NCBI GenBank assembly: GCA_905221605.1
Contig: CAJNDS010002708.1
Location: 270,001 to 309,440 of the forward strand
Length of the DNA: 39,440 nt
DNA from: Symbiodinium natans
Taxonomy: Eukaryota > Sar > Dinophyceae > Suessiales > Symbiodiniaceae
Direction of reading: 5' to 3'
Made by a program: the position numbers and the translations under genes. How positions within the stretch are numbered: position 1 is the stretch's first letter; every line of letters starts with the position of its first letter. Positions 8,442 through 16,445 of the stretch are shown piece by piece. The notes beneath the pieces were generated by a model that saw only the letters and a list, made by a program, of their open reading frames with translations, did no database searches and had not been told where the DNA came from.

Positions 8442-8497
8442 TCCTCGGCCCTGCGCTCCAAAATGCCGGCTCGGATGCGGGAGACGTGGAAAGAGGG
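8442..8497 (+). CDS. Exon, spliced in frame to 8573-8640
   Basis: Reads ALRSKMPARMRETWKE plus GG, then donor GTTTAG at 8498. It leaves two bases, which match the one-base leading phase of the next exon. A CCCTAAA array lies upstream. The exact 5' end is uncertain. Function unknown. Confidence 0.5.
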
Positions 8498-8572
8498 GTT
8501 TAGGGTTTAGGGTTTAGGGTTTGGGGTTTAGGGTTTAGGGTTTAGGGTTCGGGGTAGAGTTCAAGTCTACAG
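8498..8572 (+). repeat. 75-bp intron composed of TTTAGGG units
   Basis: Runs from donor GTTTAGGG to acceptor CAAGTCTACAG. About 55 of the 75 bases are G-rich heptamers with TTTGGGG/TTCGGGG variants; only the last 20 are unique and supply the pyrimidine tract and AG. Confidence 0.55.
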
Positions 8573-8640
8573 GGAGCTCTTCCGTGTCAACATCTCCAGA
8601 AGGCTGCTTTCCAGCATCCGTGCCGGCAGGTCTCCGGCCG
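8573..8640 (+). CDS. Exon with both splice sites
   Basis: Acceptor TCTACAG, leading base G, then ELFRVNISRRLLSSIRAGRS and PA, donor GTGAGC at 8641. Phase-compatible with 8442-8497. Amphipathic basic peptide; function unknown. Confidence 0.55.
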
Positions 8641-8693
8641 GTGAGCACTTGGGATGCTAGTCGTAAGTCTTGAGCGCTACCATTCCGAAGCCC

Positions 8694-8790
8694 CTAAACC
8701 CTAAACCCTGAACCCTAAACCCTAAACCCTAAACCCCAAACCCTAAACCCTGAACCCTAAACCCTTATCCCTAAACCCGAAACGCTAAAC
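8694..8790 (-). repeat. CCCTAAA array
   Basis: C-rich units with CCCTGAA and CCCCAAA variants. A short G-rich block follows at 8886-8920 after 90 bp of unique sequence. Confidence 0.85.
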
Positions 8791-9049
8791 GCTCGACCTT
8801 GAACTTCAGCCTTTCAGCCCCTGGAGCCTGATCTCGTCATCAATTTGGGAGAATGGTTCATGCCACCCTGGGGCCCTATATGGGTCTAGGGTTTAGGGTT
8901 TAGGGTTTAGGGTTTAGGGATATAGACACATGTGGGCATGGTTGTGGCATACCACCCGGCTAAGCCCTGAACCCTGCACCCAAATTCTACAAACCTATTG
9001 CTGGGACAGCAGGACCCTAAGCCCCAAAGCCCAACAAAACGAAGTGCAG

Positions 9050-9110
9050 AGCCTCGGTGCTTCATTGTGGCGGTTCTACGAAACAGTTTCTGCTTTTCTG
9101 GCTTCTTTAG
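9050..9110 (+). CDS. Candidate exon, unknown protein
   Basis: Acceptor CGAAGTGCAG, reading SLGASLWRFYETVSAFLASL. A second + frame is also open (CFIVAVLRNSFCFSGFF). Hydrophobic in both. No clear donor. Confidence 0.3.
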
Positions 9111-9183
9111 GCTTAGGGTGTTTTAGGGTTATTGAGGTTTTTTAAACGGGATTTTAGGGTTTTCGCTCTTTAGCTGCTATTCT

Positions 9184-9384
9184 TTGAGGGTTGAGGCTAA
9201 GGCCTGGGGGCCTGGGGTCGAGCTTATAGTGTGGGGGCTCTACATAGACTGTGCAAGCATGGCCGAGCGCGCGGGAGTCGAAACACCCAAAGGGTTTGAT
9301 TTCAAAGGCCTTGGCAAAGGCCTCAACGTGCCTGGTGGGCGACCAGCCAGGCTTTGCCATATGTTATGTTTCCAGGACGTGTAG
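9184..9384 (+). CDS. Candidate exon in unique island
   Basis: Open + frame containing MAERAGVETPKGFDFKGLGK, ending at a GTGTAG that could be a donor. The minus strand is also open with a comparably natural peptide. From 9390 to 9660 I see nothing convincing. Confidence 0.25.
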   Translation: MRVEAKAWGPGVELIVWGLYIDCASMAERAGVETPKGFDFKGLGKGLNVPGGRPARLCHMLCFQDV

Positions 9385-9666
9385 AGGTCTGATGGTGCTT
9401 CTCCTTCCTACGAACACACGCACAGAGATGCAGCTAGGCTGACACGTGCCTGGGAAGTTCAACATCGGGCCTTATCGACCCAACCCTACATCCTACGCCT
9501 CAAAACCTAACCAGCCAGGAGGGTGTTTGCTGAATGTCGGGGCTCTGCGGTTCGCGGGCAGTGCATCAGCCTTTTTGAGACAAGGAGCGAAGCGAGAAGC
9601 CCAAACTCTAAAATAATATCCCCAAGCCCTAAGCCATGTAAAACAACAATAAGCACAACAAAAAGG

Positions 9667-9730
9667 CAATAATACGTAGTAATACTAGCAATCATAAGCA
9701 ATAATCCGTAGTAATACTAGCAATCATACG
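9667..9730. repeat. 32-bp tandem duplication
   Basis: Two adjacent 32-bp units, 9667-9698 and 9699-9730, beginning CAATAATACGTAGTAATACT, with only two differences. AT-rich and unlike its surroundings. Confidence 0.95.
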
Positions 9731-9767
9731 AAGAACAAAAATTCCAAGCCAGCGGGGTGCATTTCAG

Positions 9768-9819
9768 AGACCAGCTGAAGGAGGATGTGCCGCTCAAGGC
9801 CTGTGACAGGGACCTCCGA
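9768..9819 (+). CDS. Exon with both splice sites
   Basis: Acceptor GTGCATTTCAG, leading base A, then DQLKEDVPLKACDRDLR, donor GTCCCT (weak). High GC at third positions. Function unknown. Confidence 0.45.
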
Positions 9820-9847
9820 GTCCCTAGGCCTTTAGGACTTGGAGTGG

Positions 9848-9920
9848 CTTCGGGTTTAGGGTTTAGGGTTTAGGGTTTAGATAGCCCTAAACCCCATATT
9901 CTAAGTCCTAAACCCTCAGC
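9848..9920. repeat. Short head-to-head TTTAGGG / CCCTAAA pair
   Basis: Four G-rich units followed at once by degenerate C-rich units: a compact potential stem upstream of exon 9958. Confidence 0.8.
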
Positions 9921-9957
9921 CCTAGAACGCGATCTTGTGCCAGCGCTGCCACTTCAG

Positions 9958-10016
9958 GCAAGGCGGAGGGGCGAAGAGAAGCCGGGAGAGACTGCACACG
10001 TCGGAGATTCGGGCTT
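9958..10016 (+). CDS. Exon, basic peptide
   Basis: Acceptor CTGCCACTTCAG, leading phase 2, reading KAEGRREAGRDCTRRRF. The donor is probably one of the GTTGG/GTTTAG words at 10017-10025. Function unknown. Confidence 0.45.
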
Positions 10017-10024
10017 GTTGGTTG

Positions 10025-10165
10025 TTTAGGGTTCAGGGTGTAGGGTTTAGGGCTTTCAGGTTTGGGTTTAGGGTTTAGGGTTTAGGGTTTAGGGTAAACC
10101 AAGCCCTAAACCCTAGACCCCAGAACCTAAACCCTAAACCCCAAGTCGTAAAACCTAAAACGCTA
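10025..10165. repeat. Head-to-head TTTAGGG / CCCTAAA pair
   Basis: G-rich array 10025-10095 abuts C-rich array 10098-10165 with no spacer: the tightest inverted pair in the window. Confidence 0.85.
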
Positions 10166-10205
10166 AACCGGGATACGCCGGTTCATGGGGGGATGCCTAC
10201 AAAAC

Positions 10206-10260
10206 CTTTGGGAAGCTTAGGGAGCCTTGTGGAGTAGTGGGGGGTATTGGGGAACCTTGA
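10206..10260 (+). repeat. Dispersed repeat family A, copy 1
   Basis: Contains GGGAAGCTTAGGGAGCCTT followed by GGAGTAGTGGGG. The same order of words recurs at 13963-14005 on this strand and inverted at 30912-30975. Confidence 0.75.
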
Positions 10261-10325
10261 GCTATGCCTGGCCCAGGAAGAGCCTGGTCTAGGGCTTAAG
10301 CCTAAAGAATGCCTCCAGTGTGCAG

Positions 10326-10594
10326 CATGTGCCCTTCAAGCTTGCAGCCCTCATAGTTCACATCGGTGAGACCGCTATCTCCGGCCACTATAGGAGTGTC
10401 TTGATTTTGGACGCTGCAAGAAGGTACTACACGGATGATGGTCGTACTGCGAACCTTATTGCTGATGCGGAGTGGTCTGAATGTCTACATTGCCTTCTTT
10501 CAACGTGTGTAGCAACGAAGTGGCGTCTGTATACCAGTTGCTACGTTAGCCGTTTGGCTGCTTATGGGCTCCTCGGAGCGGGTCACTCGAGAAG
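10326..10594 (+). CDS. C19/USP-like peptidase fragment with His box
   Basis: A 269-bp exon from acceptor CTCCAGTGTGCAG to donor AAG|GTGAGT. It opens HVPFKLAALIVHIGETAISG, then HYRS, and about 14 residues on has YYTDDGRTA. In ubiquitin-specific proteases (Peptidase C19) the C-terminal His box has the form SGHY followed by a Trp/Tyr-Tyr-x-Asp-Asp segment. The matching His codon is 10386-10388 and the DD codons are 10434-10439. The Cys box is not in this exon and no upstream Cys box was seen, so this is one exon of a larger gene or a relic. Family assignment from motif only. Confidence 0.6.
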
Positions 10595-10690
10595 GTGAGT
10601 TGATCCTTAGATTCAAGTGGAGTATGCACCAGGAAGCTGTCCTGCAAACAGGCGGTAGTATAGGCAAGACGCCCAACAGTTGGCGGTCAG

Positions 10691-10730
10691 GAGCTACTGT
10701 GCTGCGCAGGAAGTGAAAAAGCATATACAT
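10691..10730 (+). CDS. Small exon with both splice sites, downstream of USP exon
   Basis: Acceptor GGCGGTCAG, reading ELLCCAGSEKAYT plus one base, donor GTAAGC. A still smaller candidate (10633-10654, CCAG ... GTAGTA, reading KLSCKQA) lies between it and the USP exon with compatible phase. Function unknown. Confidence 0.35.
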
Positions 10731-10921
10731 GTAAGCGAATATTTGAACAAGTCTCGGGTAGAAGGGCTGTTTTTTGCGGTAGTCGGTTCACCCTTCCGGC
10801 CCTCTGTCCTAGTATCCCTAAACCCTAAGGTTTGGGGTGTCGGGTTTGGGTTCAGGGTCTTGGGTAGCCTGAACGCTACAACCCTTCACCCGCAACCCCT
10901 GGATGCCCTCTGAGTCAGCAG

Positions 10922-10971
10922 CGTAGAGCAGAGACGGCCCTGCCGTGGAATCTGGTGGCGATGGCGCCAAG
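10922..10971 (+). CDS. Exon with both splice sites
   Basis: Acceptor GAGTCAGCAG, reading RRAETALPWNLVAMAP plus AG, donor GTTGCA. Another frame is also open. Function unknown. Confidence 0.4.
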
Positions 10972-11004
10972 GTTGCATTTTGGTGCTTGGGACCTTGTTT
11001 GAAA

Positions 11005-11112
11005 CCCTAAACCCCAACCCCCCCAACCCTCTAAACGCTAAAACCCTACACCCTAAACCCTAAACCCTAAACCCTAAACCCTAAACCCTAAACCCTAAAC
11101 CCTAAACCCTAG
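11005..11112 (-). repeat. CCCTAAA array
   Basis: C-rich units, clean from 11050. The unique stretch 11115-11285 after it has an open + frame but no good splice sites. Confidence 0.9.
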
Positions 11113-11283
11113 AATGCAAACCTCCAACCCTAAACCCAAAATCCTGCTGGTATGGGCCCCCCTATACTCCAAGGGCCCGGCTCAACCCGAAGGCCCTAAA
11201 GCCCTTACTAGCCGTACATTCCGATTCCTTAAACATGTCCATGGACCCAAGTTACCTGGGACAGCACGACACCCTACAGCATG

Positions 11284-11340
11284 GTTTAGGGGGGGTTTAG
11301 GGTTTAGGGTTTAGGGTTTAGGGTTTAGGGTTTAGGGTTT
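11284..11340 (+). repeat. TTTAGGG array
   Basis: Seven or eight clean G-rich units. Confidence 0.95.
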
Positions 11341-11459
11341 CTCTAAGAACAATCCCCAACCTTGAAGGATTTCTGATGTCTCCAGCAGTGCCTAAACCCA
11401 GGAGAGTTCGGGTACTGGGTACCGCGAGCCCTAAGCTCTAAACCCTTTTTAGACTGCAG

Positions 11460-11516
11460 AAGGACGCCAGGTGGCATGTTCCAGCGCGCCTTGTGATCCC
11501 ACTAGCTGCTGAAATT
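11460..11516 (+). CDS. Exon, unknown protein
   Basis: Acceptor TTTTTAGACTGCAG (pyrimidine-rich), reading KDARWHVPARLVIPLAAEI. Possible internal donor GTGATC. Function unknown. Confidence 0.45.
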
Positions 11517-11564
11517 AAACCCCCTAGGCCCGAAATCCAAACACCAAATCCCAGCCCCCCAAGC

Positions 11565-11680
11565 CCTAAACCCTAAACCCTAAACCCTAAACCCTAAACC
11601 CCTAAACCCCTAAACCCCTAAACCCCTAAACCCTAAACCCTAAACCCTAAACCCTAAACCCTAAACCCTAAACCCTTTCA
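11565..11680 (-). repeat. CCCTAAA / CCCCTAAA array
   Basis: Heptamers with an internal block of octamer CCCCTAAA. Confidence 0.95.
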
Positions 11681-11725
11681 CACGAACCCTGAACCCCCTG
11701 TTAAGGGCGTATGTTGGACATTCAG

Positions 11726-11761
11726 GGGATGCGCGACATATTGCAAGGTGTCCACAAAGCC
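11726..11761 (+). CDS. Small exon, unknown protein
   Basis: Acceptor TTGGACATTCAG, reading GMRDILQGVHKA. A donor GTGTCC at 11748 would make it a 22-nt micro-exon. Function unknown. Confidence 0.35.
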
Positions 11762-11777
11762 CCAAATAGAGCTTTGG

Positions 11778-11910
11778 TATTCGGGTTTTCGGGTTTAGGG
11801 ATTTCGGGTTTAGAGTTTAGGGTTTAGAGTTTAGGGTTTAGAGTTTAGGGTTTAGGGTGTAGGGTTTAGGGATTTAGGGTTTAGGGTTTTGGGTATAGGG
11901 GTTAGGGATT
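11778..11910 (+). repeat. TTTAGGG array with TTTCGGG / TTTAGAG variants
   Basis: Alternating TTTAGAG and TTTAGGG units form a local 14-bp higher-order repeat at 11811-11850. Confidence 0.9.
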
Positions 11911-12004
11911 TAGGACCCAGAGGCTTAGGGGTTTGGGATTTGGTCCCGGGGTTTCGGGTTCATGGGTCGAAGGGTTTGCGGTTCAGGGTTTGATCTGGCT
12001 TCAG

Positions 12005-12058
12005 GCGCCTACACCGGGTACACTTCGCCCAGGACCGGGCTTTTGCCTGCAGGCGGAT
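12005..12058 (+). CDS. Candidate exon, unknown protein
   Basis: Acceptor GATCTGGCTTCAG. Best frame RLHRVHFAQDRAFACRR. Possible donor GTACAC inside. Function unknown. Confidence 0.35.
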
Positions 12059-12104
12059 TGGGGTTCCAAACCCAAAGCACCAAAACCCCAGCGGGTGCAG
12101 AGCG

Positions 12105-12212
12105 TAGGGTTTGGGGGGTTTAGGGTTTGGGGGGTTTAGGGTTTAGGGTTTGGGGGGTTTAGGGTTTAGGGTTTGGGGTTTGGGGTTTGGGGTTTAGGGT
12201 TTAGGGTTTAGG
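12105..12212 (+). repeat. TTTAGGG / TTTGGGG array
   Basis: G-rich units with repeated TTTGGGGGG variants. The following 12213-12480 is unique, open on both strands, with no convincing exon. Confidence 0.9.
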
Positions 12213-12484
12213 GTCTGCTAGGACCCCGAGTTGCCGCCTTCTTCCCTTTTCTTGAGCAAGAAAAGTGTTCGGGCCTCCGGGTTTAGGGTTCGAGGCTTTG
12301 CCGCCGTGCCCGGCATCCTAACCTCTCCGGCCCAACCTTAAGAGTGGCCTCCCCCCCCCAAGCCTCATGTGCAGGCCAAGAGCAGCGGGAGTCCCCCTGG
12401 CCGATGGTGACCTGCCAGAGCAAAAGCAAGTTATTCCTGCATCTCCTCGTTCGTTTCCACCATGAAATGGCTTCTGAACAGGTC

Positions 12485-12570
12485 CCCAAACCCTAAGCCC
12501 TAAGCCCTAAGCCCTAAGCCCTAACCCTGAGCCCTGAGCCCTAAGCCCTAAGCCCTAAACCGAAAGCGCT
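12485..12570 (-). repeat. CCCTAAG array
   Basis: The CCCTAAG variant dominates, with CCCTGAG, directly upstream of exon 12578-12618. Confidence 0.9.
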
Positions 12571-12577
12571 AAACCCC

Positions 12578-12618
12578 AAAGAGAGGAAGTTCTGTGGAGA
12601 AGTTGGTTGCAAAATGAA
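12578..12618 (+). CDS. Exon with consensus donor
   Basis: Reads KERKFCGEVGCKM plus AA and ends at GTAAGT, the full consensus 5' splice site. C-rich array left, G-rich array right. CGEVGC might be a metal-binding pair but is too short to judge. Confidence 0.45.
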
Positions 12619-12679
12619 GTAAGTTTCCGGGTTTAGGGTTTCAGGTTTAGGGTTTAGGGTTCAGGGATTAGGGGCCATG

Positions 12680-13060
12680 AGTATCCCCAAACGAACACCC
12701 AATAGATACACTGACCAAGACTTATAAGAAACCCCTTATATACACACAAATCAACCCTGTTTCAAGCGAGACAGGAAGGTTCGAGAAGACAAAAAGCCAT
12801 GACAAATACAATGCCCTTATGGCGAGACATTTGCTTCAACCGCTTGTTGTTCAGTTTTAAGTTGTCCAGAGTTTTTAGATGATCAGGACTTCGGGCGTCC
12901 TCATATAACCCCTACATGTGCCTTATATAGTCCCTATATACATAAGTAACCCCTAAATAACCCCGAAACAATCCCTAAGGTTTCTTATAAGAGTCCCTCC
13001 TTTAGTCCCTTGACTTAAATCTTCTGAGGTTCCTAGTAATCCCTAAGGTCCCTTCTAAGA
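12680..13060. repeat. AT-richer spacer with dispersed repeat family B
   Basis: No gene seen. Contains CTTATAAGAGTCCCTCCTTT at 12984 (recurs at about 39125), and CCCTTGACTTAAATCTTCTG at 13007-13026, duplicated with one mismatch at 13128-13155. Confidence 0.7.
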
Positions 13061-13159
13061 GTCCCTCCTTTAAAACCCTAAACCCCAAACCCCAAACCCT
13101 AAACCCTAAAACCTAAAATCTAAGAGTCCCTTGGCTTAAATCTTCTGAGGTTCCTTAAC

Positions 13160-13229
13160 ATGACGACGCACAAGCTTGTGGAGATGCCTCGCGCCTACTC
13201 TGGCCAGAAGGCCTCCGGGGGTTCTGAGA
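13160..13229 (+). CDS. Exon, possibly with start codon
   Basis: Reads MTTHKLVEMPRAYSGQKASG and then GSE, with high third-position GC, and ends near GTTTGT just before a long TTTAGGG array. No AG acceptor immediately precedes the ATG, so it could be a first coding exon. Function unknown. Confidence 0.45.
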
Positions 13230-13235
13230 GTTTGT

Positions 13236-13412
13236 TGTTTAGGGTTTAGGGTTTAGGGTTTAGGGTTTAGGGTTTAGGGTTTAGGGTTTAGGGTTTAGGG
13301 TTTAGGGTTCAGGGTTCAGGGTTTAGGGTTTAGGGTTTAGGGTTTAGGGTTTAGGGTTTAGGGTTTAGGGTTTAGGGTTTAGGGTTTAGGGTTTAGGGTT
13401 TGTTTTAGGGTT
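13236..13412 (+). repeat. Long TTTAGGG array
   Basis: About 25 near-perfect G-rich heptamers with two TTCAGGG units. Confidence 0.97.
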
Positions 13413-13644
13413 TGGCTACTGGGCCGCCAAGAACACTATAAGAATACTGTGAACCTTAACTTTTCAATAAACCTAAAACACCCCAAACCATACAATCTAT
13501 GCCCTGAATGAGGGCGTCTGCCGGATTTCAGTTGGGCATGTGTTCCCGAATCCCTAACCCTACACCCTGAACCCCTACACCTCTACCTTTTGTTCCAGGT
13601 TGGGTTGATGTCGATGTGATTTTGGGCTACCACCGTAAAGCTAG

Positions 13645-13860
13645 GGTTTAGGTTTAGGGTTTAGTAATTTAGGGTTTAGGGGCCCTGAAATCTAGGGTTT
13701 AAGGTTTAGGGTTTAGGATCCAAGCCTGCACCCTCAACCCTGCACCCTGCACCCTGCACCCTGAACTCTGAACCCTGAACCCTGAACCCTCAACCCTCAA
13801 CCCTCAACCTTCAACCCTCAACCCTCAACCCTCAACCCTAAACCCTAAACCCTAAACCCC
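13645..13860. repeat. TTTAGGG block then CCCTGCA/CCCTGAA/CCCTCAA/CCCTAAA blocks
   Basis: G-rich units to 13720, then C-rich blocks of four successive variants, ending 10 bp before the acceptor of exon 13875. Confidence 0.9.
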
Positions 13861-13874
13861 AGCACCACTGCCAG

Positions 13875-13919
13875 GTGACCAAGGATTGGATTCTCACGCA
13901 TGGCATCGCCAACATGCAG
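13875..13919 (+). CDS. Small exon with both splice sites, phase 0-0
   Basis: Acceptor CACCACTGCCAG, exactly 15 codons reading VTKDWILTHGIANMQ, donor GTGGGC. C-rich array left, G-rich array right. One of the cleanest exon calls. Function unknown. Confidence 0.6.
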
Positions 13920-13962
13920 GTGGGCAGGTTAGAGGGTTTAGGGTTTAGGGTTTAGGGTTCGT

Positions 13963-14005
13963 GGGGAACCTTAGGGAAGCTTCGGGAGCCTTTAGCGAGT
14001 AGTTG
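13963..14005 (+). repeat. Dispersed repeat family A, copy 2
   Basis: GGGGAACCTTAGGGAAGCTT, then CGGGAGCC and GAGTAGTTGG, matching 10206-10260. A partial third copy (GAGTAGTTGGGAGTTAGGGG) lies at about 14503. Confidence 0.75.
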
Positions 14006-14192
14006 GTCCACGGCACGTACACGGCCGTGGCTGATCAGAGACATGCTCAGATCGAGGGGAAGTGCACGGCGTATTGGTTTTTACAATATATTCGTCCTTC
14101 GGGTGTAAAAAAGACCCCAAAAATGTGTTAAGAATCCCGCGAAAACTACTTGGGAATTCGCACAAGATTCATACTTATGTGCTTCATGGCTC

Positions 14193-14411
14193 ATGTGTGA
14201 GTGTGAAAAGATCAAGAACCTGAAGGTTTTCTTTCAGCAGGTCGCTGAACTCAGAATCGCAAATCGCTGTAAATACCAGTGTTTTGGGCATGGTCGCCAA
14301 AAGCATGGACGCTTGCGACAGCGTGTCTTGTTCTACATCCTTGCGCAGTATGTTGTACAAAGTGATGAAAACGCTGTAAATGCCAGGGTTTTTGGCATAG
14401 GCGCAAGATGA
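14193..14411 (+). other. Unique island with internal duplication
   Basis: Repeat-free and AT-richer. It carries two 33-bp imperfect copies (14265-14297 and 14372-14404) of CGCTGTAAATRCCAGKGTTT followed by a GGCAT-containing tail. Open in one + frame for 72 codons, but codon use and duplication do not look protein-driven. Confidence 0.5.
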
Positions 14412-14539
14412 ATGACGTTCTTATCCCCCCCCTCCCCCCGCTTAAACCACAGATAAACCCCAAAAAATGGACTTGAACCCACGGCCGTGTACTCGCCGTG
14501 CTCCGAGTAGTTGGGAGTTAGGGGACCTTGGGTTACAAA

Positions 14540-14565
14540 CCCCCCCCCCCCACCCCCCCCACGTG

Positions 14566-14607
<42 letters not shown>
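14540..14607. repeat. Poly(C) tract
   Basis: Three C runs separated by CACGTGA-type interruptions, the last about 37 C. Other long C runs lie near 23801-23823, 31021-31037, 32000 and 37414. From 14640 to 14900 there are only degenerate G-rich telomere-like words. Confidence 0.95.
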
Positions 14608-14610
<3 letters not shown>

Positions 14611-15009
14611 GAACCCACCCTATAAGCAGGTGTCCAGTTGAGGGTTCAGGGTTATGGATTCAGGGTGCAAAGGGTTTAGGGTTTAGGGAAGGGTTCTGGT
14701 TCAGTGTCTATGAGGTTCAGGGAAGGGCTGTCAGGGTTACCATCCGAGCCCTCATCCCTACACCCCTAACTGGAAAGGTTTAGGATCTTCGGGCTTCAAG
14801 TGTTATTAGAGGGCTTGAGGTGCAGGGTCAAGGGTTTTCAGGGCTTCAGATTTAGGGGTCTAGGGTTCAGGGTTTAGGGTTTTGGGCTTAGGAATGAGGG
14901 CCTCGGAAGCCCTTCTCGAAACTAAACAACCCCTTGAGCTCCAGACTTTTGGAAGCCTAAGACCCCAAAACTACCCCAACAGCTGTAGGCCCTAAACCCT
15001 GAACTCCAG

Positions 15010-15072
15010 AAGCTTTGTGGCTCGGGCCGAAATGGCCTGCGCGGGCTCCGCTCGCCACGTCGAGAAGCCTGC
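15010..15072 (+). CDS. Exon with both splice sites, phase 0-0
   Basis: Acceptor CTGAACTCCAG, 21 codons beginning KLCGSGRNGLRGLRSPRRE, donor GTAAGG. Its first 18 bases recur with two changes directly after a CAG at 15287, suggesting a duplicated exon. Confidence 0.55.
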
Positions 15073-15119
15073 GTAAGGCAGACGCACGGCATGATCAGCT
15101 TCCGCCTCACGTGAAGAAC

Positions 15120-15207
15120 TCAAGACCCTAAACCCTAGACCCTAGACCCTAGACCCTAAACCCTAAACCCTAAACCCTAAACCCTTAACCCTAAACCCTA
15201 AACCCTA
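15120..15207 (-). repeat. CCCTAGA to CCCTAAA array
   Basis: Three CCCTAGA units then CCCTAAA, ending 15 bp before the acceptor of exon 15222. Confidence 0.95.
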
Positions 15208-15221
15208 AAGAAGAATTCCAG

Positions 15222-15315
15222 GAAGAAGAGGACAGGCCAAAGGGATTGACAAAAATGCCGATGACCTTGCTTTGGGCGCCATGCAGAAGCTTTGCGGCTT
15301 GGGAGATAAGACAAG
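15222..15315 (+). CDS. Candidate exon, unknown protein
   Basis: Acceptor AGAATTCCAG, leading phase 2, reading RRGQAKGIDKNADDLALGAM and then QKLCGLGDK. The KLCG segment mirrors exon 15010-15072. No GT donor before the next array. Function unknown. Confidence 0.4.
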
Positions 15316-15828
15316 AACCCTAAACCCTAAACCCTAAACCCTAAACCCTAAACCCTAAACCCTAAACCCTAAACCCTAAACCCTAAACCCTAAACCCTAA
15401 ACCCTAAACCCTAAACCCTAAAACCAAAACCCTAAACCCTAAACCCTAAACCCTAAACCCTAAACCCTAAACCCTAAACCCTAAACCCTAAACCCTAAAC
15501 CCTAAACCCTAAACCCTAAACCCTAAACCCTAAACCCTACACCTAAACCCTAAACCCTAAACCCTAAACCCTAAACCCTAAACCCTAAACCCTAAACCCT
15601 AAACCCTAAACCCTAAACCCTAAACCCTAAACCCTAAACCCTAAACCCTAAACCCTAAACCCTAAACCCTAAACCCTAACCCTACACCCTAAACCCTAAA
15701 CCCTAAACCCTAAACCCTAAACCCTAAACCCTAAACCCTAAACCCTAAACCCTAAACCCTAAACCCTAAACCCTAAACCCTAAACCCTAAACCCTAAGCC
15801 CTAAACCCTAAACCCTAAACAGCTAAAG
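15314..15828 (-). repeat. Largest CCCTAAA array (about 515 bp)
   Basis: More than 70 C-rich heptamers with four or five isolated variants (AAAACC, CCCTACACC, CCCTAACC). The longest telomere-like tract in the window. 15830-16000 is low-complexity C/A-rich sequence without a gene. Confidence 0.98.
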
Positions 15829-16079
15829 CAGCCTTCAACCCAAATCAACCCTCCTGGACACCCTCCTGCAAACCCTGCTAGAAACCCCCCTAGAAACCCT
15901 AGACGCTCTAGAACCACCGAAGCCCCAAAACACCGCACAATTTTGCAATCAGAAAGAGCCGGGCCGGGCCGGGAACAAAGAGCCCCAACACCCGAAACCC
16001 TAAATAGTCCCTGAGTCCCTAAACCCTAAACCCGAAACCCTAAACCCTAAAACCCTTAAGGGTTCAAACCTCAACCCAG

Positions 16080-16123
16080 GTGCCCTTCGACATGGGCTCC
16101 TTCCGATGCCTCGCTGCACTGGG
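16080..16123 (+). CDS. Exon with both splice sites
   Basis: Acceptor CCTCAACCCAG, reading VPFDMGSFRCLAAL plus two bases, donor GTTTGA. C-rich units left, degenerate G-rich units right. Function unknown. Confidence 0.5.
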
Positions 16124-16445
16124 GTTTGAGGGTTTCAGGGTGTGGGGTTCGGGGGTTTTAGGCCTTAGGGTTTAGGGTTTAGGGTTTAGCGTTGAGGTCT
16201 AAGTTTGGGGTGTAAACGTCGTGGCTTTAGCATCTAGGGGTTCAGGGTTTTGGTGTTTTTGGGGTTTCGGGGGTTTAGGGATTTGGGGATCGGGTTTATG
16301 CCATGAGGGGCTGTGGGGTTCAAGGCTGAGGGGTTTAGCTTCAGTGATCAGTATGCAGGGTCCAGGATGCAGGGCCAGTTTAGGGTGTAGGGTTTAGAGC
16401 TTGGGGTGGGTTTAGGAATTTTTTCGGCTCTAGGAAGGGAGGGGG

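Noticed and set aside
14511-14783. 90-codon Pro-rich frame
   Set aside because: Driven by the poly(C) tract.
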